This document shows positions 53,364-62,036 of a DNA stretch of 64,000 bases, in pieces. This DNA is from Nakamurella panacisegetis (GTDB taxonomy: Bacteria; Actinomycetota; Actinomycetes; Mycobacteriales; Nakamurellaceae), in contig NZ_LT629710.1 in the NCBI RefSeq assembly GCF_900104535.1, positions 4,251,501 to 4,315,500 of the forward strand. Reading direction: 5' to 3'. Position numbers and translations under genes: made by a program. The notes below the pieces were generated by a model. The model did not search any database, had not been told where the DNA came from, and saw only the letters and a list, made by a program, of their open reading frames with translations. Positions within the stretch are counted from its first letter, which is position 1; the number at the start of each line of letters is the position of its first letter.

Positions 53364-54254
53364 ATGACCGAACTCGCCCTGGCCACCGAGTCCGAACAGC
53401 TCACCGTCACCCGACGCGGATTCTGGCGCAGCGTCCGCCGCCGTCCCACGTTCTGGATCTGTGCCGTGGTGATCGGCCTGCTCGCGCTGATCTCCTTGGC
53501 CCCGCAGTGGTTCGCCGGCTGGTTCGGCAACGGCGACCCGACCGACTGCGATCTGCTGAGCAGCGCGCTGCCGCCGGAGGCCGGCCACCCCTTCGGACTT
53601 GATCTGCAGGGCTGCGACATCTACTCCGGCGTCATCTACGGCACCCGCACGTCGGTCAGTGTCGGGGTCCTGACGACCGTCCTCTGCCTGATCGTGGCAT
53701 TGCTGCTGGGCACAGTGGCCGGATACTTCGGCGGTTGGGTGGATTCCGTCCTGGCCCGGCTGACGGACGTGTTCCTGGGCTTCCCGTTCCTCCTCGGGGC
53801 GGTGGTCGTGCTCGGCAGCCTGAACGACCGCGGACCGGTCACCGTCTCGCTCGTGCTCGCCCTGTTCAGCTGGCCGAGCATGGCCCGGCTGGTGCGGACC
53901 TGCGTCCGCCAGGTGCGCGACGCGGAGTACGTGATGTCGGCCCGGGCGATGGGGCTGCGGACCGGACGGATCCTGCTGCGGTACGTGCTACCGGGCGCGA
54001 TGGGTCCGGTGCTGGCGTTGTCCACCATCCTGGTCGGCGCCGTGATCGTCGCGGAATCGACCCTCACGTTCCTGGGGGTCGGCCTGGAATCGCCGTCGAT
54101 CAGCTGGGGCCTGCAACTGGCGTCGGCCCAGGCCCAGTTCGACAACTACCCTCACATGCTGGTGTTCCCCAGTGTCTTTCTCACCGTGACCGTCCTGAGC
54201 TTGATCGCCCTCGGCGACCTGCTGCGGGACGCACTCAACCCCCGCACCCGTTGA
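53364..54254 (+). CDS. ABC transporter permease (DppC/OppC type)
   Basis: A 296-residue permease. The N-terminal helix is followed by HPFGLDLQGCDIYSGVIYGT, close to the HPFGTD..GRD family motif. The EAA loop reads RDAEYVMSARAMGLRTGRIL and the end has TLTFLGVGLESPSISWGLQL. AGGAG lies eight bases before ATG 53364. It pairs with the preceding DppB-type permease. Confidence 0.93.
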   Translation: MTELALATESEQLTVTRRGFWRSVRRRPTFWICAVVIGLLALISLAPQWFAGWFGNGDPTDCDLLSSALPPEAGHPFGLDLQGCDIYSGVIYGTRTSVSVGVLTTVLCLIVALLLGTVAGYFGGWVDSVLARLTDVFLGFPFLLGAVVVLGSLNDRGPVTVSLVLALFSWPSMARLVRTCVRQVRDAEYVMSARAMGLRTGRILLRYVLPGAMGPVLALSTILVGAVIVAESTLTFLGVGLESPSISWGLQLASAQAQFDNYPHMLVFPSVFLTVTVLSLIALGDLLRDALNPRTR

Positions 54255-54285
54255 CTCCACCCCCCCGGACAGGACAAGGACAGGC

Positions 54286-55788
54286 ATGCTCACCGCACCG
54301 ACCGGCACCACCCCCGACGCCGACGCGAGCATCGCGACCAAGGCCGCCGTGCAGGCGCTGGCGCAGTGGCTGCCGGGCTGGATCGACCTGCGCCGCCGGA
54401 TGTTGCGAGTACCCGGAGTGCAGATCAGCGTCCGGGTCGCCGGCGAACTGCTCGTCAGCGCCGCTCTCGGCCACGCCGACGAGGAGCGCGGGGTGCCGTT
54501 GACGACCGATCACCTCTTTCGGATCGCCTCGCACTCCAAGACTTTCGCCTCCACCGCGTGCATGATCCTGACCGAGCGCGGCGTCATCCGCCTGGACGAC
54601 ACGGTTGCGCAGTGGGTACCCGAACTGGCGGACACCGAGTTGGCCGGCCTCACGGTGCGAGCTCTGCTCGGCCACCAGGCCGGCGTCATCCGCGATGGAC
54701 AGGACAGTGACTACTGGCAGTTGATCCGGGCCTTCCCGGATCAGACCGGCCTGGTGGAGGCGTTGCGCCACAACGGCTCCACCTTCGCCACGGACCTACA
54801 TTTCAAGTACTCCAACTACGGCTACTCCGTCATCGGGTTGATCGTCGAACGGGCCTCCGGCGTCGGTTTCAACGAATTCGTCCGCCACGCGATCATGGAC
54901 AAGCTGGACCTGCCACGGGTGCACCCGGACGTCGACGGCATCGATCCGGACGAGCTGGCGGTCGGGCACTCGCTCCGGCTGGACGCCCTCGACGAGCAGT
55001 TCACCTTGAGCAACCCGTCCACCGGCGCGATGTCAGCGGCCACGGGTTTCGTCGCCTGCGCCGATGACCTCACCGCCTACGCGTCGGCTCATCTGCCCGG
55101 CGACGACCGTCTGGTCAGCGACGCCGGGAAGCGGTTGATGCAGCGAACCGAGTCCATCGTCGAGGTCCGGGGCGTCGAGAAGGGCCGCTACGGACTGGGT
55201 CTGGAGCTGCACACCCTCGGCCAGCGGAAGACTTTCGGCCACAGCGGCGGTTTCCCCGGGTTCATCACCCGGACGTTCGTCGATCCGGCGGATCAGCTGG
55301 TGGTCTCGGTGCTGACCAACCAGAGTGGCGGGCCGGCGCACGAACTGGCCGTCGGCGTGCTGGCCATGATCGACCTGGCCGTCACGGCGCAGCAGGCCGG
55401 CTCCGAATGGCCGGCGATTCCGGACGGACTGGACGGCACCCGTTTCGGTACCCGGCTGGCCGCTGGCTTCGGTTACCTGGACGTGGTCGACGTCGGCGGT
55501 CGCCTTGCCTTGCTGCACCCAGGGATGGCCGACCCCGCGTCGGATGCCGCCTACCTGCAGGTCCTGGACGCCGACACGCTCTCCGTCGTACCGTCGGCGG
55601 GCTATGCCCTGGCCGGCGAGACGGTCAAGTTCGAGCGGAGTGCGGACGGATCGATCGCCTCGGCGGTGGTCGGCGGGATGCGGTCGTGGCCGGTCGAGAC
55701 ATTCCTCGCCCGCCGCCGGGCCCAGATGGGCCGGGCGGCGCAGGACCGTGTGCAGCCGGCTGCAGAGGAGACGCCCGATGGCCATTGA
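54286..55788 (+). CDS. Serine beta-lactamase/D-peptidase-fold hydrolase
   Basis: A 500-residue penicillin-binding-like hydrolase without a signal peptide. Ser82 and Lys85 form the SXXK catalytic motif (FRIASHSKTFAS), Tyr175-Asn177 the YSN motif (KYSNYGYS) and GHSGGFPGF near residue 318 the third, as in class C beta-lactamases, esterase EstB and D-aminopeptidases. The extra C-terminal ~120 residues form an accessory beta domain. Being cytosolic and inside a peptide transporter operon, it probably hydrolyses imported D-amino acid peptides or esters (inference). No strong ribosome binding site; it follows the permease by 31 bases. Confidence 0.88.
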   Translation: MLTAPTGTTPDADASIATKAAVQALAQWLPGWIDLRRRMLRVPGVQISVRVAGELLVSAALGHADEERGVPLTTDHLFRIASHSKTFASTACMILTERGVIRLDDTVAQWVPELADTELAGLTVRALLGHQAGVIRDGQDSDYWQLIRAFPDQTGLVEALRHNGSTFATDLHFKYSNYGYSVIGLIVERASGVGFNEFVRHAIMDKLDLPRVHPDVDGIDPDELAVGHSLRLDALDEQFTLSNPSTGAMSAATGFVACADDLTAYASAHLPGDDRLVSDAGKRLMQRTESIVEVRGVEKGRYGLGLELHTLGQRKTFGHSGGFPGFITRTFVDPADQLVVSVLTNQSGGPAHELAVGVLAMIDLAVTAQQAGSEWPAIPDGLDGTRFGTRLAAGFGYLDVVDVGGRLALLHPGMADPASDAAYLQVLDADTLSVVPSAGYALAGETVKFERSADGSIASAVVGGMRSWPVETFLARRRAQMGRAAQDRVQPAAEETPDGH

Positions 55789-56272
55789 GTTCTCGCCCGA
55801 GATCGAGGCGTTCATCAACGCCTTCTCGGAGAACTGGCACTCCAGCGGGCAGGGCCGGATGGAAGGCCGGGTGCTGGCCTACCTGCTGGTCGTCAGCGCC
55901 GACAAGGTGTCCTCGGCCGAGTTGGCCGATGCGTTGGGAGCCGGCTCCGGCGCCATCTCCATGGCCACCCGGGCCCTGGTCGAACAGGGGTTCATCCGCC
56001 GGCTGCGGGTGGCCGGCGACCGTTCGCACTACTTCGCCGCCGCCGAAGATGTCTGGGGCGGCTTCCTGTCGGCCGAACGGCGGTGGGTGCACCGCATGCA
56101 GTCCGTCCTGGACAACGCCCGGAAGGAAATGTCGCTGGCCCCCACGGCCGACCGGCGGGTCCAGGTGGCGGCCGAGTACATGAACTGGCTCGGCAGCTAC
56201 AACCTGACGATGCTGCGGGACTGGCACGCCCATCTGGCCTCGCACGTCGCCCCGAAGGTGGACCCGTCATGA
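55778..56272 (+). CDS. GbsR/MarR-type transcriptional regulator
   Basis: A 164-residue winged-helix regulator. The DNA-binding part reads RVLAYLLVVSADKVSSAELA, then GAGSGAISMATRALVEQGFI and RRLRVAGDRSHYF. The C-terminal helices (YMNWLGSYNLTMLRDWHAHL) suit a GbsR/MarR-type dimer. It overlaps the serine hydrolase gene by 11 bases and the ATPase gene by four. A regulator inside the operon usually controls it autogenously. AGAGGAG precedes ATG 55778. Confidence 0.85.
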   Translation: MAIEFSPEIEAFINAFSENWHSSGQGRMEGRVLAYLLVVSADKVSSAELADALGAGSGAISMATRALVEQGFIRRLRVAGDRSHYFAAAEDVWGGFLSAERRWVHRMQSVLDNARKEMSLAPTADRRVQVAAEYMNWLGSYNLTMLRDWHAHLASHVAPKVDPS

Positions 56273-58092
56273 GCTCCGAGCCTCTGCTCAGCTTCCAGAA
56301 CCTCACCATCACCTTCCCCGGTCAAGGTGCTCACTCGCGCAGAGGCACCGAAGTGGTGCACGGCATCGATTTCGATGTGCAGCGCGGAGAAGTGGTCGCC
56401 CTGGTCGGCGAGTCGGGTTCCGGCAAGACGGTCACCGCACTGGCCGCGGTCCGTCTGCTGCCCCGCGGCTCCACCATCGGCGGCCGGATTCTCCTGGGCG
56501 GGGTGGACCTGCTGGCTCTGGACGAAGCCGCGATGCGGGCCGTCCGCGGCGATCGCATCGCACTGATCTTCCAGGATCCGGTCGGGGCCCTTGACCCGGT
56601 CTTCTCGGTCGGATACCAACTCGTGGAGGCGATCCGCCGGCACCGCCCAGGGATCAAGCGAGCGGCGGCGCGCGAGCGGGCCGAGGAGATTCTCGGCCTG
56701 GTCGGCATCCCCGACCCGAGGCAGCGGCTGCGCTGGTACCCGCATCAGTTCTCCGGTGGGCAGTGCCAGCGGGTAATGATCGCCATGGCGCTGTCGTGCG
56801 ACCCGGATGTTCTCATCGCCGACGAGCCGACCACCGCGCTGGACGTCACCGTCCAGCAGGAGGTGCTGGACGTGCTGCTGGATCTGCGCGCCCGCATGGG
56901 AACCACCGTGCTGATCATCACCCACGACATGGGCGTGGTGGCCGACATCGCTGATCGGGTGGTGGTGATGCACGACGGCATCATCGAGGAGCAGGCACCC
57001 GCCGGCGAGCTGTTCGCCGATCCGAAAGCGGAGTACACCCGGCGCCTGCTGGCCGCCGTTCCCCGCTTGGAAGGTGTGGCGCCGGAGGGTTCTGCGCTCG
57101 CCGACGGGGCCGCGGAGGATCCTGCGCTCGCCGACGGCGACGCGGATGGTGCAGCGGCGAAGTTCGCGGCCGGGCACAATGCGGCGCCGTCGTTCGTCGC
57201 CGGGCAGCCTGTGGCAGCGGAGGTGGGAGTCGCCGAGACCGTCCTGTCCGCAGCGGAGGGTTCGGCGGTCGGCTCTGGGCCCAGCCCGGCGCTTCAGATC
57301 AGCGATCTGCACGTGACCTACGCCGGACGACGAGCCGCCGTCCGGGCGGTGCGCGGCGTTGACCTGTCCATCGAGTCGGGCGAGATCCTCGGTCTGGTCG
57401 GCGAATCCGGCTCCGGCAAGTCGACCATCGGGCGAGCCGTGCTCGGTCTGGCCCCGCTGACCGGAGGCACGATCCGGGTGGAGGGAGTCGACCTGGCCAG
57501 CCGTTCCGGCTCCGCCCTGCGGGACATGCGTAAGCAGATCGGCGTGGTGTTTCAGAACCCGACCGGCAGCCTCAATCCGAGATACACCGTGGGACAGTCG
57601 ATCGGGGAACCGTCCCGGGCGCACCTCGGGTTGCGCGGTGCGGCGTTGTCGGCCCGGGTGGCTTCGCTGCTCGAGTCGGTGCGGCTGCCGGCGGCCTGGG
57701 CCCACCGATATCCGCACGAGCTCTCCGGTGGTCAACGGCAGCGGGTCAGCATCGCTCGTGCCGTGAGCCTGGAACCGCGGTTGTTGATCGCCGACGAACC
57801 CACATCGGCCCTGGACGTCTCGGTGCAGGCTGCCGTACTTCGGCTGATCGAGGACCTGCAGCAGCAGTACGCGTTCGCCTGCCTGTTCATCAGCCACGAC
57901 CTGGCCGTCATCGACCAACTCTGCGACCGCGTCGCGGTCATGGAGCAGGGACTCGTGGTGGAACAGGGTGAGCGGGAACAGATCCTGCGCCGTCCGGTGC
58001 ATCCGTACACGCGGCGGTTGCTGGCCGCCGCCCCCGTTCCCGACCCGGCCGTCCAGCAGGCCCGACGGGCGGAGCGACTCGCCGCGTCGTGA
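56269..58092 (+). CDS. Fused double ATP-binding subunit of a peptide ABC transporter
   Basis: A 607-residue protein with two ATPase domains in tandem, equivalent to DppD-DppF or GsiA. Each half has GESGSGKT (Walker A), an LSGG-type signature ([15 protein letters not shown] and [15 protein letters not shown]) and a Walker B ([11 protein letters not shown] and [11 protein letters not shown]). The two halves are joined by a ~70-residue Ala/Gly/Glu-rich linker with a repeated ALADG motif ([22 protein letters not shown]), which looks like a slippage-prone insertion. It closes the transporter operon and overlaps the regulator by four bases. Confidence 0.93.
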   Translation: MSSEPLLSFQNLTITFPGQGAHSRRGTEVVHGIDFDVQRGEVVALVGESGSGKTVTALAAVRLLPRGSTIGGRILLGGVDLLALDEAAMRAVRGDRIALIFQDPVGALDPVFSVGYQLVEAIRRHRPGIKRAAARERAEEILGLVGIPDPRQRLRWYPHQFSGGQCQRVMIAMALSCDPDVLIADEPTTALDVTVQQEVLDVLLDLRARMGTTVLIITHDMGVVADIADRVVVMHDGIIEEQAPAGELFADPKAEYTRRLLAAVPRLEGVAPEGSALADGAAEDPALADGDADGAAAKFAAGHNAAPSFVAGQPVAAEVGVAETVLSAAEGSAVGSGPSPALQISDLHVTYAGRRAAVRAVRGVDLSIESGEILGLVGESGSGKSTIGRAVLGLAPLTGGTIRVEGVDLASRSGSALRDMRKQIGVVFQNPTGSLNPRYTVGQSIGEPSRAHLGLRGAALSARVASLLESVRLPAAWAHRYPHELSGGQRQRVSIARAVSLEPRLLIADEPTSALDVSVQAAVLRLIEDLQQQYAFACLFISHDLAVIDQLCDRVAVMEQGLVVEQGEREQILRRPVHPYTRRLLAAAPVPDPAVQQARRAERLAAS

Positions 58093-58124
58093 TCCGCAGA
58101 CGCGTCGCAGCACGGTCCGGGATC

Positions 58125-58193
58125 ACTCGTAATGCCTGGCGGCACTCGTCATCTCGCCGACGGTATGACAAGTGCCCACCCGGTATGACGAGT
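58125..58193. promoter_or_regulatory. Four-site operator-like array
   Basis: Four copies of a 9-base element lie on a ~20-bp pitch: ACTCGTAAT (58125-58133), ACTCGTCAT (58144-58152), ATGACAAGT (58165-58173) and ATGACGAGT (58185-58193). The first two are the reverse complement of the last two, so the array is symmetric. Two-turn spacing places all sites on one helix face, as expected for cooperative binding. It precedes the PAP2 pair. Confidence 0.65.
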
Positions 58194-58310
58194 CGCCTAC
58201 CGTCCCGCAGACGCACACGCGGCAGTCGGTCCGACCACGCCGCCACCCTCACGGAAGACGGTTGCCGGTCCGTCGATTGGGAACCGTAGGGGGGAAGGAG
58301 GTGGTCTGTT

Positions 58311-59135
58311 GTGCCGGACACACGGAGAGCACTGAAGTTGACGGCCGTCTACGTAGTGGTCGCGTACGTGGCGGTGACCCTCGTGTGGACCGGCCTCGGG
58401 CTGCTGCTGACCGGACCCCTCGCGCACACCGGGGTCGTACGCACCGACCACGACGTCCTGATCTGGTTCGTCCAGCACCGCACGGCAGCCGGCAACCAAT
58501 GGACGAAGGTCGGATCCATGATGGGTCAGACCCTGGTCAAGGTCATCGTCGCCGTCGCGGCTACGGCAATCGCGCTGGCGGTGTACCGCCGGTGGCGGGA
58601 GCCGCTGCTGATCGCCGGCGCCATCGTGCTCGAGGGGTTCGCGTTCCTCACCATCACCCATCTGGTCGGCCGCCCGCGGCCGGACGTTCCGGCGCTGGAT
58701 CCGGTCACGGTCATGAGCAGCTTCCCGTCCGGCCATACCGCTGCCGGCGCCGCGTACTCGGCGATCGCCGTGGTCCTGCTGGAGCGGTTCCGCGCCACCT
58801 GGGCCCGGATAGTCACGGTGGTCCTCGCCCTGACGGTGCCGGTACTGATCGGGCTGTCCCGGGTCTATCGAGGGGTGCACAACCCGACCGATGTGCTGGG
58901 CGGAGCCGCACTGGGTCTGGCCTGTGTGGCCATCATGTATCTGATCGTGAGGCACACATTCGGGCCGGGCGCAGGGCCAACCGAGCAAGCGGCAGCCATG
59001 CGGACCGAGCACCCGGTCAGGGGGCCCGCTCCGCGACGGGGCGACGGATCGGCTCAACGGTTGGACGCCCCGGTCGCGACCCGGCCCGGCGAGCCCGAGA
59101 GGGTCCAGCCCGGGAGCGCAGAGTCGGCGCTCTGA
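58311..59135 (+). CDS. PAP2-family membrane phosphatase
   Basis: A 274-residue membrane protein of the PAP2/lipid phosphatase fold. The active-site motifs are GRPRPDV, SSFPSGHTAAGAAY and SRVYRGVHNPTDVLGG, all present. About six helices cover residues 12-225; the C-terminal ~45 residues are polar and disordered. PAP2 proteins dephosphorylate phosphatidate, undecaprenyl pyrophosphate or related lipids. GTG 58311 is preceded by GGAAGGAGG nine bases upstream, an excellent ribosome binding site. The TGA overlaps the next start (TGATG). Confidence 0.92.
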   Translation: MPDTRRALKLTAVYVVVAYVAVTLVWTGLGLLLTGPLAHTGVVRTDHDVLIWFVQHRTAAGNQWTKVGSMMGQTLVKVIVAVAATAIALAVYRRWREPLLIAGAIVLEGFAFLTITHLVGRPRPDVPALDPVTVMSSFPSGHTAAGAAYSAIAVVLLERFRATWARIVTVVLALTVPVLIGLSRVYRGVHNPTDVLGGAALGLACVAIMYLIVRHTFGPGAGPTEQAAAMRTEHPVRGPAPRRGDGSAQRLDAPVATRPGEPERVQPGSAESAL

Positions 59136-59998
59136 TGCCCATCACCCTCGCCGTCTTCGCGGTCGCGCTGGTGGTCGCGGTGCTCATCTTCGCCGCGTCC
59201 TCGGTTCGCGGCCTGCCGGATCCGATCGATCCGGTCGGTGCCGAACGTGCCGTGGCCCGCCGGCTGGCGCGCCATCCGCGGGCTCGCCGGTTCCTACGGC
59301 AGCGCATGGATCGCCGGGCGGCGGGTGGGTTCGCATTGACCGTCGCTCTGGTCGTGGCCTTCGCGGCGGCGTTGGTCGTCGGGTTGGTGCTGGACATGGT
59401 CGACCGTCGCTGGGGTCTCGCCGGCTGGGACGACAACGTCGCCCAGTGGGGCGTGACCCACGCGACCTCGGGCACGGTGAGTCTCCTCAAGGTGGTGACC
59501 TACTTCGGGGAGACCTCGGTCGTCGTTCCGGCCATGCTGGCGGCCGGCGTCATCGACTTCCTCCGCCACCGTCGGCTTGACGTGTTCCTCTTCCTGGGGG
59601 CCGTGCTGGGCGGGGAGAAGCTGATCGCCAACGCCCTCAAGTCGATCGTGAACCGGGCCCGCCCGGATCTGGCCCAACTCGTCCCCTGGGATGGTCCGTC
59701 CTTTCCCTCCGGTCACGCCGCCGCCGCCGCGATGGCCTGGCCGGCCATCGCGCTGGTGCTCGGCCGGGGTCTGCCTCGGGTGGCCAGGTCCTTGCTGGCG
59801 GCTGCGGCCGGCCTCATCGCGGCCGCGGTCGCGACCAGCCGGGCCCTGCTCGGTGTGCATTGGCTGACCGACGTGATCGCGGGGTTGGTTCTCGGGTACG
59901 GGTGGTTCCTGTGCTGTGCGGTGGTGTTCGGCGGTCGAGCGCAGCGGCTGGGCGATCCGATCGAGGCCGCTTCCGTCGAACCGACCGGTCACCGCTGA
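59135..59998 (+). CDS. PAP2-family membrane phosphatase
   Basis: A 287-residue PAP2 protein. The motifs are KSIVNRARPDLAQL, SFPSGHAAAAAMAW and SRALLGVHWLTDVIAG. An N-terminal helix and a basic stretch (ERAVARRLARHPRARRFLRQ) precede the six-helix core. It is translationally coupled to the first PAP2 gene; the two share the motif set but differ in the N-terminal extension, so they may form a heteromer or act on different lipids. Confidence 0.92.
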   Translation: MPITLAVFAVALVVAVLIFAASSVRGLPDPIDPVGAERAVARRLARHPRARRFLRQRMDRRAAGGFALTVALVVAFAAALVVGLVLDMVDRRWGLAGWDDNVAQWGVTHATSGTVSLLKVVTYFGETSVVVPAMLAAGVIDFLRHRRLDVFLFLGAVLGGEKLIANALKSIVNRARPDLAQLVPWDGPSFPSGHAAAAAMAWPAIALVLGRGLPRVARSLLAAAAGLIAAAVATSRALLGVHWLTDVIAGLVLGYGWFLCCAVVFGGRAQRLGDPIEAASVEPTGHR

Positions 59999-60159
59999 CC
60001 CGAAGCTCGCCTCGGCTGGGGCATTGGACCCCATGGGTAGACGACGAAAGTCCCTGGAGCCATCTTCGGTGGCGGCCGATGCTGGCAGCGAGCAGGGTTT
60101 ATCCGGAGCGACGATGCAGGGCCGGTAGTCCCGACGGCCCGGGCGAGAGGTGGGTACAC

Positions 60160-61017
60160 GTGAGACCCGACTACCAGCCCGGTCGGCCGGGTCCCTCGTA
60201 CTCTCCGTACCCGCCGGGCCCACCGGACGGCTTCGCCTCCAACCCACCGGCGGGCGGCCAACCCCCATCCACAGGTGCCTTCACCTACAACCCACCGCCG
60301 GACAGCCAACCCCCATCCACAGGTGGCTTCACCTACAACCCACCGCCGGACAGCCAACCCCCATCCACAGGTGGCTTCACCTACAAGCCACCGCCGGACA
60401 GCCAACCCCCGCCGCCAGGTGGCGCGCTCCCCTCCGCACTGCCGGGCGGCCAACCCCCGCCGCGGCGGCCGTTCCTGTCGACCGCGAAGGGAATGTTGAC
60501 CGTCATCGGGACGGTCGTGGCCATCGTGGGCACCGTCGTCACGACCTACCTGGCCCTCCACAATCGGCCGGCGCCGTACCGGCTCGCCGATTGGGCCCAG
60601 TCGGCCAATTCGGTCTGCGACTCCAAGCGGGCCCAGTTGGGCAACGACTTCAGCCAGGTGGATAACGCGACACAGGAGGCTCTGACTCAGCAGCCACCCG
60701 ATATCGAGGCCGCGGCCCGACAGATGGAGGCAGCGCCCGATTACTACGCCGTGATCATCGGCGGGCTCCGGGCCATCAGAGTGCCGGACGAACGTCGCGC
60801 CGACATCGAGGCGGCGTTCCGATCGGCCGAGGAGCTCACCCGGCGCTATTACGCCCTCGCCGACCTGATCCGGCAGCTGAATCCGGACGATGTCACCGCG
60901 GAACCGTTGCGAACCCAACTGAGCGATGCATTCGACGCGGTCGATCAACAATGGTCGGCTCTGGCCGACGCCTGGCGCTCGCTGGGTGCCACCAGTTGCG
61001 CCATCGTCCCGCAGTAG
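60160..61017 (+). CDS. Membrane protein with proline-rich repeat and helical extracellular domain
   Basis: A 285-residue protein. Residues ~15-100 are Pro/Gly/Ser-rich and contain three and a half copies of a 16-residue repeat (QPPSTGGFTYNPPPDS). One transmembrane helix follows (MLTVIGTVVAIVGTVVTTYL), then a soluble all-helical domain with paired cysteines (SVCDSKR, TSCAIVP) and an acidic middle. The layout, a Pro-rich cytosolic tail plus a helical exterior domain, is common among actinobacterial envelope proteins of unknown role. GTG 60160 is the start after GAGAGG. Confidence 0.7.
   Translation: MRPDYQPGRPGPSYSPYPPGPPDGFASNPPAGGQPPSTGAFTYNPPPDSQPPSTGGFTYNPPPDSQPPSTGGFTYKPPPDSQPPPPGGALPSALPGGQPPPRRPFLSTAKGMLTVIGTVVAIVGTVVTTYLALHNRPAPYRLADWAQSANSVCDSKRAQLGNDFSQVDNATQEALTQQPPDIEAAARQMEAAPDYYAVIIGGLRAIRVPDERRADIEAAFRSAEELTRRYYALADLIRQLNPDDVTAEPLRTQLSDAFDAVDQQWSALADAWRSLGATSCAIVPQ
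60258..60423 (+). repeat. 48-bp tandem repeat, 3.5 copies, within a gene
   Basis: Units start at 60258, 60306 and 60354, with a partial fourth from 60402. They differ by only a few bases. Each encodes QPPSTGGFTYNPPPDS or a near variant. The near identity points to recent slippage or gene conversion and likely length variation between strains. Confidence 0.85.
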
Positions 61018-61081
61018 CTGGGCCGAACCGCGGTCCCACGTCGTCCGGCCCGCCGGGCGAGGTTGCGTCGACTTCCCATAG

Positions 61082-61093
61082 GTAATATGTTAC
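61082..61093. promoter_or_regulatory. Palindrome GTAATATGTTAC over a possible -10 box
   Basis: GTAA and TTAC flank a four-base centre at 61082-61093, 37 bases before the DHDPS-family gene. The site overlaps TAATAT, a plausible -10. GntR/FCD regulators bind short palindromes at such positions, and the operon ends in a GntR gene, so autogenous control is likely (inference). Confidence 0.45.
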
Positions 61094-61130
61094 GTGCTAC
61101 ACACCGCCCTGCCCGAGGAGAATGCGTTCA

Positions 61131-62036
61131 ATGACCGGTACCCCGACCCCCTGGCGCGGCGTCCACGTCGCCACCGCACTGCCCTTCAACGACGATCTGA
61201 GCGTCGACTACGACGCCTACGCCGAGCACGTGCAGTGGCTGGCCCAGAACGGCATCGATGGCGTCGCCGCCAACGGATCGCTCGGGGAGTACCAGACCCT
61301 GTCCGACGAGGAACGGGCTCGGGTCGTCGAGACCGCGGTTGCCGCCGCACCAGCCGGTTTCGGGATCATGCCGGGAGTCGCGGCCTACTCCAGCCATCAG
61401 GCCCTGCGGTGGGTCGAGCAGGCCGCGGAAGCCGGAGCGCAGTCGGTCCTGGCTCTGCCGCCGAACGTCTACAAGGCCGGACCGGAGGCCGTGGTGGAGC
61501 ACTACCGGGTCCTGGCCCAGGTCGGGCTGCCGGTCGTCGCCTACAACAATCCCTTCGACACCAAGGTCGACCTGGTCCCCGAGTTGCTGGCCCAGCTGTT
61601 CCACGAAGGCCTGATCGTTGCCGTCAAGGAATTCTCCGGCGACGTCCGCCGTCCGTACGAGATCCGTGAGCTGGCCCCGGAACTCGACCTGATCATCGGC
61701 GCCGACGACGTGCTGCTGGAACTGGGGATCGCCGGCGCCGTCGGCTGGGTGGCCGGCTATCCGAACGCGCTCCCCCGCGATTGCCTCAAGCTCTACCGGC
61801 TCGCGATCTCCAGTGATCCGGCCGACTGGGCCGCTGCCGTTCCTCTCTACCGTGACCTGCACCCGTTGCTGCGCTGGGATTCTCGTCACGAGTTCGTCCA
61901 GGCGATCAAACTGTCCATGGATGTGGCCGGCCGCAAGGGTGGCGTCTGCCGACCGCCGCGGTCTCCGCTGGCTCCGGCGGCCGCCGCTCAGATCGTCAAG
62001 GAGACCGAAGCCGTGCTGGCCAAGGGTTACCGGTGA
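61131..62036 (+). CDS. DHDPS-family lyase
   Basis: A 301-residue DapA-fold (beta/alpha barrel) enzyme. It has GVAANGSLGEYQTLSDEERA, the Tyr motif PVVAYNNPFDT and the Schiff-base Lys in IVAVKEFSGDVRRP. It is not lysine-biosynthetic DapA in context. With the aldehyde dehydrogenase downstream it fits a 5-dehydro-4-deoxyglucarate dehydratase or a 1-pyrroline-4-hydroxy-2-carboxylate deaminase, both giving 2-oxoglutarate semialdehyde. GAGGAG lies ten bases before ATG 61131; ATG 61122 would be too close. Confidence 0.9.
   Translation: MTGTPTPWRGVHVATALPFNDDLSVDYDAYAEHVQWLAQNGIDGVAANGSLGEYQTLSDEERARVVETAVAAAPAGFGIMPGVAAYSSHQALRWVEQAAEAGAQSVLALPPNVYKAGPEAVVEHYRVLAQVGLPVVAYNNPFDTKVDLVPELLAQLFHEGLIVAVKEFSGDVRRPYEIRELAPELDLIIGADDVLLELGIAGAVGWVAGYPNALPRDCLKLYRLAISSDPADWAAAVPLYRDLHPLLRWDSRHEFVQAIKLSMDVAGRKGGVCRPPRSPLAPAAAAQIVKETEAVLAKGYR

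Noticed and set aside
52398..53588. A 396-codon minus-strand open frame opposite the first permease
   Set aside because: Gln/Arg/Gly-rich shadow; the plus strand encodes a clear membrane permease.
56197..58113. A 638-codon minus-strand open frame opposite the fused ATPase
   Set aside because: Codon-bias shadow; no protein-like pattern, while the plus strand has two Walker A/B sets.
60258..60423. Possible CRISPR array
   Set aside because: The units are contiguous 48-bp tandem copies in frame inside a gene, without spacers or cas genes.
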